Assembly: GCA_030686995.1 (NCBI GenBank)
Contig: CM060702.1
Span: 69,159,440 to 69,223,439, forward strand
From: Artemisia argyi
Lineage: Eukaryota; Streptophyta; Magnoliopsida; Asterales; Asteraceae
Reading direction: 5' to 3'
Length of the DNA: 64,000 nt
In this document: positions 1 through 17,029 of the stretch, piece after piece
Layout: the number at the start of each line of letters is the position of its first letter
Numbering within the stretch: position 1 is the stretch's first letter
Made by a program: the position numbers and the translations under genes
The notes under the pieces: generated by a model
The model's database searches: none
Told to the model about the DNA's origin: nothing
The model's input: the letters and a program-made list of their open reading frames with translations, nothing else

Positions 1-193
1 AATTTTAAAAAAACTCTAAAAGAAATGTTTCCAAAAAGCTTGTTCCGCAAAAAAAAGTACTTCGTGAATTATTGGTTTTGCATAATTGTCTATTTTGGTA
101 TGAACACAATGTTTTCGGCTAGTTTGTCAAAACCCATATATATGTTTAGGCTATTTTGATCATTTTTCACCTTTCGATCCTCGGCTTAGTGAC

Positions 194-314
194 GAGAAAT
201 GATATAACCACAAAAGAACTTCCACAAAAACTCTTACAAAATGAGGTATCACGAAATGACACGTCATTTTGTAAAAGTTTTTGTGAAAGTTCTTTTGTGG
301 TTCTATCATTTCTC
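194..314. mobile_element. Mutator-type MITE, near-perfect hairpin
   Basis: A 121-bp element made almost entirely of two inverted arms of about 54 bp (194-247 and 261-314) that differ at roughly four positions. It is flanked by a perfect 10-bp direct repeat, gcttagtgac, at 184-193 and 315-324. Long terminal inverted repeats with a 9-10 bp target duplication are the signature of MULE-derived MITEs. It has no coding capacity. It lies just downstream of the donor site of the minus-strand exon at 378-930, so it sits in that gene's first intron. Confidence 0.8.
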
Positions 315-377
315 GCTTAGTGACACCAAATCAAACCATATGATTCTATAAAAAAATTAAAAAGAAGCAATAAGTAC

Positions 378-930
378 CTGAAGTACATTCACAATCAGCA
401 ACTTGGCTCACAGAAATCTTCATAATCCGATGACTCAATGAATCTATTGATGTAAGAGTTTCAGTTACACTACAATCACCTCTCACCTTCAATCGGGAAT
501 TCTCAACAGACAATACAACAAACCCAACTTGATCTGAGTTGGGACCAGTGGGAAAAAACGCTAAAGTCGAATCAGTACCGGGGCATCTCATCAACTGAAG
601 GGAATTGTGTGCAAGAATTGGATCACTATTTATCAAAGATGATGAGACGTCTGAAGAAATAGACGTTGTGGTTGAAGGAAGGATAGAAGAAGATGTACGA
701 AGGAATCTCCTAAAAGAGATATTAGGAAAAGGGGGAGGGACTTGCGGAGAAATGGAATGTGAAGTGAAGAGGTGATAGCTGGTTTGTGGTTCTGTAGATG
801 GGTTAAAGATTAAAGGTCCAACAGTTTCAATAGCATCAGGTGTTGTTGTCGTAGGGGAGAGGAGTAATGGCGGAGCGTGGACGAATGAGATCGGCCATAA
901 GGATTTCCATTCCTCTGAGGCGTCCATCAT
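378..930 (-). CDS. First exon of a TAF1C-like (RNA polymerase I factor) plant protein, partial
   Basis: The open frame runs leftward from ATG at 930-928 (a second in-frame ATG at 927-925 may be the true start, since relatives as I recall them begin Met-Asp). It ends at a good donor, CAG|GTACTT, with the last exon base at 378. The roughly 184 residues include MDASEEWKSLWP, LGPLIFNPST-type and LQLMRCPGTDSTLAFFPTGP stretches. I recognise these from plant proteins annotated as TATA-box-binding-protein-associated factor RNA polymerase I subunit C, which would act in nucleolar rDNA transcription. Ser/Pro/Thr-rich segments separate the conserved blocks. No second exon is visible in 1-377, which holds a MITE, so the rest lies outside the window. 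The reading frame is clear; the family name is from memory and could be only 'conserved plant protein'. Confidence 0.6.
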
Positions 931-2290
931 CTTGTACTGAATAAGTCAAGATTATTCACTGAATGTGCAAAACCCAAAGACAGATGTCACTTTCGGAAAA
1001 AGGAAAAGAAAAAAGCATTCTTCATGATTAACAATAACTTGAACATTGGTCAATGTCAATAGCTTTGGTTATGTCATCCGGAGTATACGAGTTTTCTTCA
1101 CTTTTCCTAGTTATCATATTGGAGTATTCCACGTATGTTACTCTTAATCTTAATATGTTGAACTGCATTACAAATCACGCATGTTACACTAAAGTGATTA
1201 CGCAAATAGCTACATTCTGGCGTTTTTTGAGCTTTACTAAGCGAGTCCTCTATGTGTTGTGCATTAATTAAACAAGGTCTGTAGTTATAAAAAATTTCTA
1301 ATGATATAACGTAAGTCAAACAACAAAATATTACAAAGCTAAAAAACAGTAGGCGCTTTGTGTTTGTCTTCTCACACGTTCTATGTTTGATCTGCAATAC
1401 CATGTATGCGAGAGAAGAGGTGAATATGAAGTCTTTAATAAACAACAAGGGGTAATAAAACTATAAAACTTAAGTGAGAAAAACTCCATTTTGGCTCTTA
1501 TGTCAAAAAATAAACAAACAATTGCGCAGCAGAGACGTAAGAGGAAAAAAGAAAAACTCTTTTCTCAACACGCCTGCGTGTCTGCAAACACAACACATAT
1601 ATAAGAGAGAAAACAAAAATTCTCTGAAAAAACAAAAACACAGGTTAAGTTTCTTTGTGACATTCTAACAAACACTTGGTGGGTGCTATTTTTTTTTAAC
1701 TAATTATAACAATTACACAACAAAAACAAGTAAGGAGATTAAAGTATTGAAGGCATACTAAACCATGACAAACATAAAGATATGATTTAAAAGATAGAAA
1801 TAACTTAACCATAACTAAAACCTGAATTAATAATCAAAATAGTACCTCAAAGCTTTTTTCGGCGGGAGAGGTGAATCAAATGCGAGGGTCTTTTTTAGTT
1901 TAAAGTCGTGTGAAGAAATACGAGTATCAATATAACTAAATTAATATTTTAAATATCATTTAATTTTTAAACTTTTATTATTTTTGATATTTTTTCATTT
2001 TTTTTAAATCATTTCAATTACTAAAATATTATTAATAACTTTCGCTAATAAACTAATATTTTAAATATTATTTAATCCTTAAATTTTTATTATTTTTCAT
2101 AACATTTTTTCTCGGCAATCTCGCAATGACTATATACTAACTCTTGTAACTTGTATAAAGTATCACTTCAAAATACAAGTTCGCAAATATAATTATTTCG
2201 CTATACATTGTCGCTTTATGCAAGTATTCGTCTAGTGTTAAATAAGCCTAAACTAAGTGTTTGACTATGCTTATATAAGTGTTTTTATGA
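931..2290. other. Intergenic, AT-rich, no gene seen
   Basis: It presumably contains the promoter and 5' UTR of the leftward gene ending at 930. The short open frames here have no recognisable similarity and poor composition. A diverged direct duplication of a 'taatattttaaatat' block is visible at about 1940-1980 and 2050-2095. Confidence 0.5.
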
Positions 2291-2299
2291 GGTGCGAAA

Positions 2300-2900
2300 T
2301 GGTAGGAATGGCAATGGGGCGGGCGGGCCATCTCCATCCCCAAACCCAATTACAAAATCATCCCTAAACCTGCCCAATACTCATTAGGGATCTTATCAGA
2401 GGGCCCCGTTGGGGCAAGATACTCCCCCAAACTCGCCCAATACCCTATTGGGGTCTTATCGAGTTGTCTTTTTTGGGCGCAATGCTCCATCATACTCGTG
2501 TCGTTCCGAGTTTATTCTTATTTTTACACTATTAACAAATACGATTTTATGGAATAACTTGAAGAATCGAGAACTCATTAATAATATATAAACATTGGAA
2601 TAAATTGCAACTTTTATAAAATATTATGACACAAAACAAGCTTCTATTATCACAGTTTGAAATATTACAATGATAAAAACTAACAAAACTTAATTTAGTT
2701 ACTAACACACAATATTTTATGTATATGGATATATGTATATGGATATATGTATATGTTTCGGGGCGGGGCGGGTATGCCCTGTCCCCGCCCTAAACCAGAT
2801 AAGAATCCCCGTGAAGGCCCCAAAACCTGATAAGCATGCCCCGCCCTGCTCCAATAAGTTCGGGTTTTGGGTTTCCTCATCGGGTTCGTTTTTTTTTTTT
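2300..2900. repeat. GC-rich dispersed repeat fragments
   Basis: Two G/C-run segments (about 2306-2480 and 2755-2885) carry motifs such as 'ggggcggg' and 'tgccccgccc' in both orientations, in otherwise AT-rich DNA. They resemble the GC-rich, repeat-of-repeat interiors of the hAT MITEs found intact at 15.5-17.0 kb. Complete terminal repeats or target duplications could not be found here, so they are treated as decayed or interrupted copies. A long T tract (2889-2927) follows. Confidence 0.45.
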
Positions 2901-2973
2901 TTTTTTTTTTATTTATTTTTTTTTTTTATCCATAGGTATGAAGCTTTTTGGAATAGTAAACTATGAGCATTTT

Positions 2974-3328
2974 ATAGGGGTCCTAGAAGAGCACTAGATT
3001 GAAATGGTTTGGGTTCCTAACAAAACCATACATCTTTCCCTACCTTGACTGTTGTGGGTGCCGGCTGAATGGTCTAGGTGGGGGATGATATGGAAATGTA
3101 GTTTGATAGTAGGTGCTTGAACTAAGGTGAAAGTGAAGCTGCTTAGTAAATGTTTTTTATATGATGTTGAGAAAGAACATCTGAGATAGCAGCTTGTTTC
3201 TTTTCTTTTGTCTGAGATAGAGGCTTGTATTTTGTGATAAGAGATTAGGCATGTCTTATATCTTGAATTGTTGATGTATTATTTTGTGTTATTAATAAAA
3301 CTTTCACCTTTGTACCAAAAAAAACAAC
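2974..3328 (+). mobile_element. 5'-truncated LINE-like retroelement tail
   Basis: The segment ends in 'taataaaactttcacc' followed by an A-rich tail at about 3317-3324, the usual end of plant L1 LINEs. It is bracketed by a direct repeat, gagcatttt, at 2965-2973 and 3329-3337, with partial similarity continuing a few bases further upstream. No reverse-transcriptase coding remains, consistent with 5' truncation. Confidence 0.45.
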
Positions 3329-3756
3329 GAGCATTTTGATTTTTTTGGTTGTTTAGAAAAAGAGCGGTGGGTTGTGACTATTTAAAAATGCTAATTTTCT
3401 TAAAAAGCTTATAATTATAAGAGCTCTGAGATATTAAAGACTTACGCAGAGTGGTTTGGAGCTTTTTGGATCGATGAGCGATGAGTAATAAGCATTTTGA
3501 ATTTAGTGATCATTTGACAAAAAATCAGTGAACTTTGCCTAATTTTTGGAAAGGCTGATTCTCTTACACTTCTTTTCTTTTAAAAAGCGGTGAGCGATGA
3601 GCCACGGTTATATAAGTTTTGGTGAAAATATATCAAGACTAAGATATAAAAACATAAAAAGAAAAGGACCAAATAGCAAAATCATTTCTCCAATACTCTC
3701 TTTGTCTTGCAGATAAAGAAAAGAAAGGAAACGAACCCAAATCGAAAGACAAGACG

Positions 3757-3765
3757 AAACCCTAA
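3757..3765 (+). promoter_or_regulatory. Telo-box in the RPT6 leader
   Basis: AAACCCTAA lies 26 bp upstream of the RPT6 ATG. Telo-boxes in the 5' leader are typical of plant translation-machinery and proteasome genes expressed in growing tissue. The same motif stands upstream of the uS11 gene at 27235. Confidence 0.5.
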
Positions 3766-3790
3766 CAATTAATTATCAAATCAAACAATC

Positions 3791-9985
<6,195 letters not shown>

Positions 9986-10522
9986 TCTGTTTGTTTACTT
10001 GTGTTTCACTTTCTGTTTATGGAACTCTAGTGAACCAATGTTTTTCCTACATAGTATCGTCTTCAATCCTGCCCAAACTGTCGCACTTATTTCATTTATG
10101 TACTGGATTGTGTATGACTATAAGTAGATTGTACTGAACTGCAGATTTAATTTATCTTTGCACCCGAAACATACTGAAATGTTGTTAAAGTTTTTATGTT
10201 AAAAGTTAACCATTAAAGACTAGTGGTTGATGATGTTTGACATTTCTGGGAATTCTCGTGTGCGTTTTTGTGGAAACAAGTTAAAGAAAAATGCAAGTAA
10301 TGTTTATCAAGTATCTTGTGATCCTTGGGGGATGCTTTTTGGTCTCAGTATCTTAGTGTTGTTACAGGGCCTTGAAATAGAGAATGGAGTGTAGTATATT
10401 GTATGTAATATTATTCATAACTAGGAAAATTGTTTATACATTACAGCCAGGGGGATCTAATAGATATTGATTTGGACATGGACAAACAGATAGTTGTGTC
10501 ATGGAATACCTGAAGAAACATC
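9986..10522. other. RPT6 3' UTR and intergenic DNA
   Basis: This follows the RPT6 stop codon. The first few hundred bases presumably form the 3' UTR, with several AATAAA-like A/T-rich words but no single convincing poly(A) signal. No other gene is visible. Confidence 0.4.
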
Positions 10523-10614
10523 AACATTATCAAAGTTGAAAGCTAATGCTTCTTAGAGCAAGAGGTGTAACATTATCAAAGTTGAAAGCTAATGCTTCTT
10601 AGAGCAAGAGGTGT
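10523..10614. repeat. 46-bp tandem duplication at a Harbinger end
   Basis: Two perfect 46-bp copies, 10523-10568 and 10569-10614, abut each other. Each contains host sequence plus ttagagcaagaggtgt, which is the TTA target site and the first 13 bases of the PIF/Harbinger element beginning at 10602. The duplication therefore arose after the element inserted. Confidence 0.85.
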
Positions 10615-12482
10615 GGTGGTGCAGTGGGTGGTGCCATCACCACCGGCCCAAAATACCCCATGGCGCATCACACCATGACCTGCGCAGTCATTATGGCTCC
10701 ACGCCGTGTTTATTTATTTCTGGGAAAATAAGGAACGTCGGCATCACTTTTTGAAATTGGAACGTTATTATGCCGTTTTTTGGTGACGTTTCCCCCCCCC
10801 CCCCCCCCAAAAAAAAAAAAAAAAAAAAAAAAAACCTCACAATTAAACCCCATAAAAACTTATAAATACCCCTTATTGTTTCATACTTCTCACACACTTC
10901 CAATCTACTAATACTCTCTACTATTATTTTTTTCCATCCAAAATGAATTCAAACTCATCATGGATCAACAACATGCTAAACGATCCGACGAACCAAATAC
11001 CGGGATCGTCTTCGAATCCCGGTAACAATCCGGGATCGTCTTCGAATCTCGGTTACTATCCCAACTTCCAAACCCCATTTATGAATCCCGACGATCTAGC
11101 ATTATTTAGCTAATGAAAATTACAACAACAACAATACAATCAATTTACACAAACTCAACAAACAAACCAAGCCATCCCTTCCCAACCAAATTCGGACCAT
11201 GCTTCGTTTCATCTAGTAGACGAAGACGAAGATGAAGGTAAAACGGAATCCGATGAAGAAATTGTTCCGAAACCGACCTAAAGAAAACGAGGACAAAGAC
11301 GGTGGCGAAGAAGCCAAAGTCAAAGGGGAAGACGAAGAAAACCAACAAAGACAAAGACAAAGACAAAGACAAAGACAAAGACAAAGAGGTCGATGAAGAT
11401 GTGGCCTTGTCCCGACAACCACAAACTTTTTGGAGCCAAGACGAGGAGTATCTTTTGACAGAGGTGTTACATCCAAGTATCCGAGGATCCAAAAACGGGT
11501 GCGGATCAACAAAGGGATACGTTTTGGTACAAAGTGCTCGACTCATACAATAAGGAAACAAAGAGGCTTAACTATACTATTCGTAACAAAAACATGTTGA
11601 CGGGAAAGTGGACTCCAATGAATAAAGATATCAAGAAGTTTAATTCGGTTGTTGATGAAACGACGGTTATGAGTGGGGAAGGTGATAAAGATTTTATAAA
11701 TCGTTCACATTTTGTTTAAAAGTCAACGGGTTATGAATTTAGACACTTGACCTCTTGGGGCTTTTTGAAAGACAAGCACAAGTGGAAAAATCCCGACTCG
11801 ACTTTGGCAAGACGTAATCGTCTTCGGCCTACGCAACAGGAGCCCGAGCATTTTGGACCCGACGAGTTGCCACGGCCAGACGGCATGTACAGGGTTTCTA
11901 AGAGTCAACGTTCGTCAGACTCAACCGCTAGTTCCGGTTCAAACCCGACATTGTTTCAAGAAATGTTGCAACAATAATACGAGTTAGACCGCAAGGCAAA
12001 GATGGATGTTCTCGAGCGAGAGTCACTCGCGAGAGTTACTTTATATGAATCTCAAAAGATTGCCGAGGAGATGCGGGTGCTAGAAATGGATACTAGCATG
12101 ACGGATCCGATCAACGCAATGGTCGTGAAAGCACAACAAGCTCGAATTCGAGCAAAGTATCCTACCGATGAGGATTAGGCTTTTATTTATATGTTTATGT
12201 ATTAGGATTTTAATTTTATGCATTTTTTTTTAAATGTAATGTGTTTTTTTTTAATGTAATGTAATGTATTATTATTTTTTTTAATTATTGAAGTTTATTT
12301 TAGTTTATATTGTGTATATTTTATTTTATATAAAAGAAAAAAAAATGGCCGACGTTGTGGTGCCAACGGATACGGCAAGAATGTGGTGCCATGAGATTTC
12401 TGATGCCGTAAAGATTTTTGCTGACGTGACATCACTTTTTGCCCACGGCACTACATCTATGGCTCCAACGTATCGAATGCTC
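10602..12482 (+). mobile_element. PIF/Harbinger element carrying only ORF1
   Basis: The 1.88-kb element is flanked by the 3-bp target duplication TTA (10599-10601 and 12483-12485), with GAGCA...TGCTC ends. Terminal regions share 'gtggtgcc' and 'caccac' words in inverted orientation. The only coding content is a decayed SANT/Myb-like ORF1 (10943-12178); no DDE transposase ORF is present, so mobilisation would need another element. A C-tract directly followed by an A-tract sits at about 10791-10834. Confidence 0.65.
10943..12178 (+). pseudogene. SANT/Myb-like Harbinger ORF1 protein, broken
   Basis: The remnant begins MNSNSSWINNML and is interrupted by an early TAA and by later frame changes and stops (for example around 11112, 11718 and 11975). 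Recognisable pieces, in order: an acidic Lys/Asp region made by a gacaaa hexamer repeat (about 11350-11390), a trihelix/SANT motif (FWSQDEEYLL, then WYKVLDSYN), a TGKWTPMNKDIKKFN segment, and a C-terminal helical part ending ARIRAKYPTDED. This is the NAM-associated/Myb-like protein of plant PIF/Harbinger elements, often misannotated as glutathione S-transferase T3-like. In active elements it binds the ends and helps the transposase. Confidence 0.7.
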
Positions 12483-12485
12483 TTA

Positions 12486-13342
12486 AAGGCAATCCAAGCA
12501 CTTGACAAAGTCTAAGAACTCAACTTGAAAGGACACATTCTGTCAGAAACTTAAATATGGTTTGAAAAACGTTGCCCATGATTAGTGCTTGAAGCCTTGA
12601 ACCATATCCATCAATTCAATGAGATTAACGTCTTTTGTTCCTTGTTTAAAACATCTGTGCGCCCACATACATAAAAGCTAGCAAGCTCTTAGCGCAAAAA
12701 TAAACACCACCTAAACAAGTCACTTTTTATGTATACCTCTGCTGATAAAAATTAAAAATAGAAATGAAGGTTTACCTTCTGCTACTATTGCAAAAAAAGA
12801 TGCTCTTTTTATGTGGAAAAGACCTGTATCAATAATTGTGATTTAACGTAAGGACAATTCCTCAATATCTTGTTTATTTGCATCAAAATATTTTGTTTGT
12901 GTGTCTGTAAAAAGAAACGTACTTTTTAAGGAAGAGATACTATTTTAACAAACGAGTCACAAGTACCTAACATATTAAATCTTAGGCTTTTCAAAACGTG
13001 GTGTCGAAACGTATAATTTGTACAAATCTTTCCGTTTTCAAAGTCGATTCCATCCAATTGTTCGTAGAGCTATTTTCTCGACTTGGTCCTATCGCAGTAT
13101 GGTGGATATTTCGAAGATAAGTAAAGTTTAGTAAGAAATTTGCCCTGGAACAACTCCGACGAAAATTCAGGAAAAAATGTTGAAACCTCATGACACTGAG
13201 ATTGGAATTCAATCTCGAGAAAGTCATGAAACTTGAATTCATTGCCGACATTTCTAAAACACATGTAACAAAGAGACGACTAATCAATTTTGAAAAACTT
13301 ATTGTCAACCTTTTTCAAATGTAATGTATTTATATCACCATA

Positions 13343-13376
<34 letters not shown>

Positions 13377-13427
13377 TTTTTTTTGATGATAACTTAAATA
13401 ATCAAGTATTAAACAATATCTTGTTAA
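12486..13427. other. Spacer between two Harbinger elements
   Basis: No gene is recognised. A (TA)n run at about 13340-13359 is followed by a 25-base T tract up to about 13384. Confidence 0.5.
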
Positions 13428-15193
13428 GAGGGTAGGTTATCATGGCGCCCACCTCCGCCAATCCATCATGGTCACAAAAATGGCACTGCCAACTACGCGC
13501 CACCACACCCGACAACCTTGCGCCAATTCACAAGCCTTTAAGTGGCGTGTGTGATTTCGGGAAAAAAGACAAAAAAAAAAAAAAAAAAAAAGTTTGAGGC
13601 AACGGTTAATTTTTTAAAAATTCATTTTTTTATTTTCTTTTTAAAATTAAGTCCCTCGTCTTTACACTATTCCTATACACTTTCATTTTTAAACACATTA
13701 CTTCCAATATCACTTTTATTTACATTCAAACTATAACAAAAAAAATGCCTCAACACCCAAATGATGTGTTTTTCAACAATCTTCTCAATATGCCTACCTC
13801 ACAACAATCGTCTTCCTCAAACATGTCTACCCCTTCTTCACAAAACTCGATATCTTCCTTGCAGCAACCATTTTTTCCTCCGTATGGTACCCAATACAAT
13901 ATGCCTACATACACAATGGAATAACTATATCATGAACAACTTTCGTATCAACAACACTAACAAATCAATGCACAATTTCAAATCTTCAATATTAAATTAG
14001 TACACCACCACAATTCTTTCAAAGCTAGAAAACACAACCACCACCACAATTCTAACAACAAGAACCACAACCACCACCAAAACATGAACAATGATGTAGA
14101 GGAAAACGACCCGCAAAAAGAACAACCACACCCACAGTGGACTTGGACTTGGACTTGCACGTGGACGTGGACCTTGACGAGGTGGAAGCATCGCCACGGG
14201 TTTTGCAACGTTGGATGGTGGAGGAAGAAAAGTTGCTATGTGAGTCTTGGGTCGAAGTTTCCAAGAATAACGAGATAGGATCAGTCCATCAGATGAGTCG
14301 TTTTGGTGGCAAGTTGCGGACAATTTCAATAAAACTTCAAAGGGTTGTCATCGTACCAAGGATATGATAACGGGAAAGTGGGATACGTTGAACGGTAATT
14401 GCCAAAAGTTCAACGACATTTACAAACATTTAAAACGTTATGGTAAAGCGGGAAAAATGCGGTTGATCTTTTGGAACGTGCAAAGCTCCAATTTCGTGAA
14501 GAGTTAAAAGGCGGGGCAAAAAAGTTTACTCAAGAACACGCGTGGCGTGTCTTGAAACTACGCCCAAATTGAGACTCGCCTGAACCGATTGATCTCACCG
14601 AACTATTTGGCGATGATGGAAGACCTCGTCTCCCTGGCAAACCTCGTCCCAAAAAAAAAAATAAATAAAAAAAAAAACGTTAAGAACAAGTAGAAGTCAC
14701 TCGGAGTCTTTATCAGAATCTTTACATGCGGAATTTAGACGCAAATGGGAAGCCACCAAATCAGTGTACGAGGTGAAGAAGGAGAAAGAATGGGCAATAA
14801 CGCAATGTAAAGAATTAGAGTTTCTCACAACTAAGACTGACGGGTTGCCGGAACGCCAAGCCATGGTCATCAACAAGAAAAAAGACGAAATAATGGCAAA
14901 ATATTTGCAAGACCCTCCACAACATTAGCTATTGTATTTTTTTAAGCTTCGTATAGGTTTTAATTTTTTTTTCGTAATTTTTTAGAGTTTTGTGTTATAT
15001 TTTTATTTGAATTAATGAAAATTTAGTTTGTTTGAAAAAATGTAAAGGAAAATAAAATTGTGGTGGTTAAAGCGTAAATGGCATTATGATTGAATAGGTG
15101 TTTTGGTGTGTGAGTGTTAAAAGTGAGTTTGCTGAAGTAACGCTGAGGTGATACTAAAATGAAAGAAATGGCATGTCACCGTACCCCATACTC
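13428..15193 (+). mobile_element. Second PIF/Harbinger ORF1-only element
   Basis: It is flanked by the target duplication TAA (13425-13427 and 15194-15196). The ends read GAGGGTAGG inward from the left and GAGTATGGGG inward from the right. At 1.77 kb it is close in size and organisation to the element at 10602-12482 but diverged in sequence, so it is not a local duplicate. It carries one decayed SANT/Myb ORF and no transposase. Confidence 0.6.
13745..14928 (+). pseudogene. SANT/Myb-like Harbinger ORF1 protein, broken
   Basis: The remnant starts MPQHPNDVFFNNLLN with a Ser/Gln/Pro-rich N-terminus that stops at 13922-13924. Further frames carry QRWMVEEEKLLCESWVEVS (SANT), SFWWQVADNFN, DMITGKWDTLNGNCQKFNDI and KFTQEHAWRVLKL. 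The C-terminus is WEATKSVYEVKKEKEW ... INKKKDEIMAKYLQDPPQH. Multiple frameshifts and stops separate them. It is the same protein family as 10943-12178 but a different subfamily. Confidence 0.65.
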
Positions 15194-15196
15194 TAA

Positions 15197-15510
15197 GAAT
15201 AAGATAATGAACTAGTGAATTAAATAAATGATAGCTTGTAAATGGGCAAAAAGGCATTTAGACACTTTTATTTAGATGATGGTTTATGAAGTTCGTTGGT
15301 TTAATGATGTGTGATTACCAAATCTAAAGGTGGTGGGTGTAGTGAATGGTTTTTACTCGTCGCATTAATTCTATATCATCTAAAACATTTTTTTAATCAT
15401 TTTTCTCAACTCGCCCTCAAGTATCGCAACATCTTCTCTTTTTCATTAACTTTTATTTTTTATTTTTTTATTTTGATCATTTAAAAATATTCATAATAAA
15501 CAAACATATA
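15197..15510. other. Intergenic, nothing recognised
   Basis: AT-rich DNA between a Harbinger element and a hAT MITE, without convincing open frames. Confidence 0.5.
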
Positions 15511-15518
15511 CTTACAAT

Positions 15519-15864
15519 CAAGGTTTTGAAACCCGGGTCGACCCGGCCGGGTTAACCGGTTCCGGCCTAAAAAACGGGTCAAAACAACCCGGGTTTCTAA
15601 AACTGGGTTAACCGGTTTGACCCGCCGGGTTTTGAGTGACCCGGGTCAACCCGGTTCTCGAAACCCGGCCGGGTTTCATTTTTACAAAAAATTTTAATAA
15701 AAACCTGGGTTGACCCGGTGGTCGACCCGGTTGACCCGGTCAAAAAAATAAAAAAATAATAAATTGAAAACCGGGTTGACCCGGCGGTCCAACCGGTCGA
15801 ACCGGTTGACCCGGTGCCCGGTAACTTGACCGGGTCGATTTCAAACCCGGTTTTCAAAATATTG
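15519..15864. mobile_element. hAT-type MITE, GC-rich interior
   Basis: A 346-bp element with a perfect 8-bp target duplication CTTACAAT (15511-15518 and 15865-15872) and ends CAAGGTTTTGAAA / CAATATTTTGAAA (read inward). The interior is a degenerate array of 'gacccggt/accgggt' words, which produces spurious Gly/Thr/Ser-rich open frames. There is no transposase. Confidence 0.75.
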
Positions 15865-16108
15865 CTTACAATAACCAATAATGTACACTCTTTCTCCGCA
15901 CAAATCAATTTTCTCTCTCTAAATTTGGTTCAGGACCTAAGTTCCGTGAATAACAATATTCGAAACACTCAAACACTCGAATCAAATTTTATCTCCTCTA
16001 CCATATGCTGGCTCATTAAAGAAGCAAGACCTTGTCATAGTCCATAGCACTCCACATTTAATTTAACACATGCTCCTTTGTAGGAAAACAATAATACGTA
16101 TTTATTAG

Positions 16109-16586
16109 CAGTGTTCTAAATGGCGCGCTTTGATGTTGCAAAGGCCTCGCAAAGGCGCGAGGCGTCACCTCCACGCCACGCAATAGATCAAGGCGTCGTC
16201 TTAAGGTTTGGCATGAGATGAGGTGCGATAAGGCGCAATAAGGTGTACTGGTATTTGAGACGTTTAGGGGATTTACTAGTAATTGGAATTTGGGCATCGT
16301 ATTTGAGGTTTACTGGTATTTGGCGTTTAGGGATTTACTAATATTTGAAGAAGATTACAAATGTAAAGAGAGTTTTTTGACTTTATTGTTTATGTATAAC
16401 ATTTTTTGTAAACTCGATGTATATGAAATATGATATACTAATGAAATATAATATAAATCTATAAATCTATAAATACTTTTTGCCGCCTTATTTCACGCCT
16501 TAAAAACGCCATGCCACCACGCTTCACGCTAAAGCTTGAGGCTTGACAATGCCGCCACGCCACGCCTCACGCTATTTATAACCTTG
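16109..16586. mobile_element. hAT-type MITE
   Basis: A 478-bp element with a perfect 8-bp target duplication TTTATTAG (16101-16108 and 16587-16594). The ends, read inward, are CAGTGTTCTAAATGGCG and CAAGGTTATAAATAGCG. Subterminal regions are rich in 'aggcg'/'cgcct' words in inverted arrangement. It is non-coding. Confidence 0.78.
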
Positions 16587-16677
16587 TTTATTAGATATAA
16601 ACCATATTATAAATAAATATAATAAACAAAAATTTATAAATAGAGAGAGAGAGGTTGAATAAGAAGATAGACTTGAT

Positions 16678-17021
16678 TAGGGGTGAGCAAAACCGACCCG
16701 ATCCAGAATTCTGTCCCGATTCCGAGTCCCGATTCCTGTCTTGAAACCGAACCGATGTCAAACGGGTCGGGACCCGGTTTGTGTTTTCCGGCTTGTCGGG
16801 ATTCGGGATAGTCGGGATCGGGTCGGGATGGGCCAAAAACCGAAAAACAACAAACAAAACCGAGAAAACCAACCGATCCCGTCCCGTCCCGTCCCGACTG
16901 TCCCGAAACCGAACCGAGCTTAATCAGGTCGGGACTCGGTTTGTGTTTTCCGGATTGTCGGGATTCGGGATATTCGGGATCGGGTGGGGACGGGTTGGGA
17001 GCCGCCCGATGCTCAGCCCTA
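16678..17021. mobile_element. hAT-type MITE with internal duplication
   Basis: A 344-bp element with terminal repeats TAGGGGTGAGCA / TAGGGCTGAGCA (read inward) and a perfect 8-bp target duplication GACTTGAT (16670-16677 and 17022-17029). A block of about 70 bp containing 'cggtttgtgttttccgg' is directly duplicated inside (about 16762-16832 and 16926-16994). Confidence 0.8.
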
Positions 17022-17029
17022 GACTTGAT

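Noticed and set aside
1053..1668. Three open frames of 64-113 codons upstream of the TAF1C-like gene
   Set aside because: No recognisable motif, AT-rich random composition, and they overlap on opposite strands.
11145..11561. Minus-strand frames with LSLSLS/CLCLCL runs
   Set aside because: Antisense of the gacaaa hexamer repeat that encodes Lys/Asp in the Harbinger ORF1 remnant.
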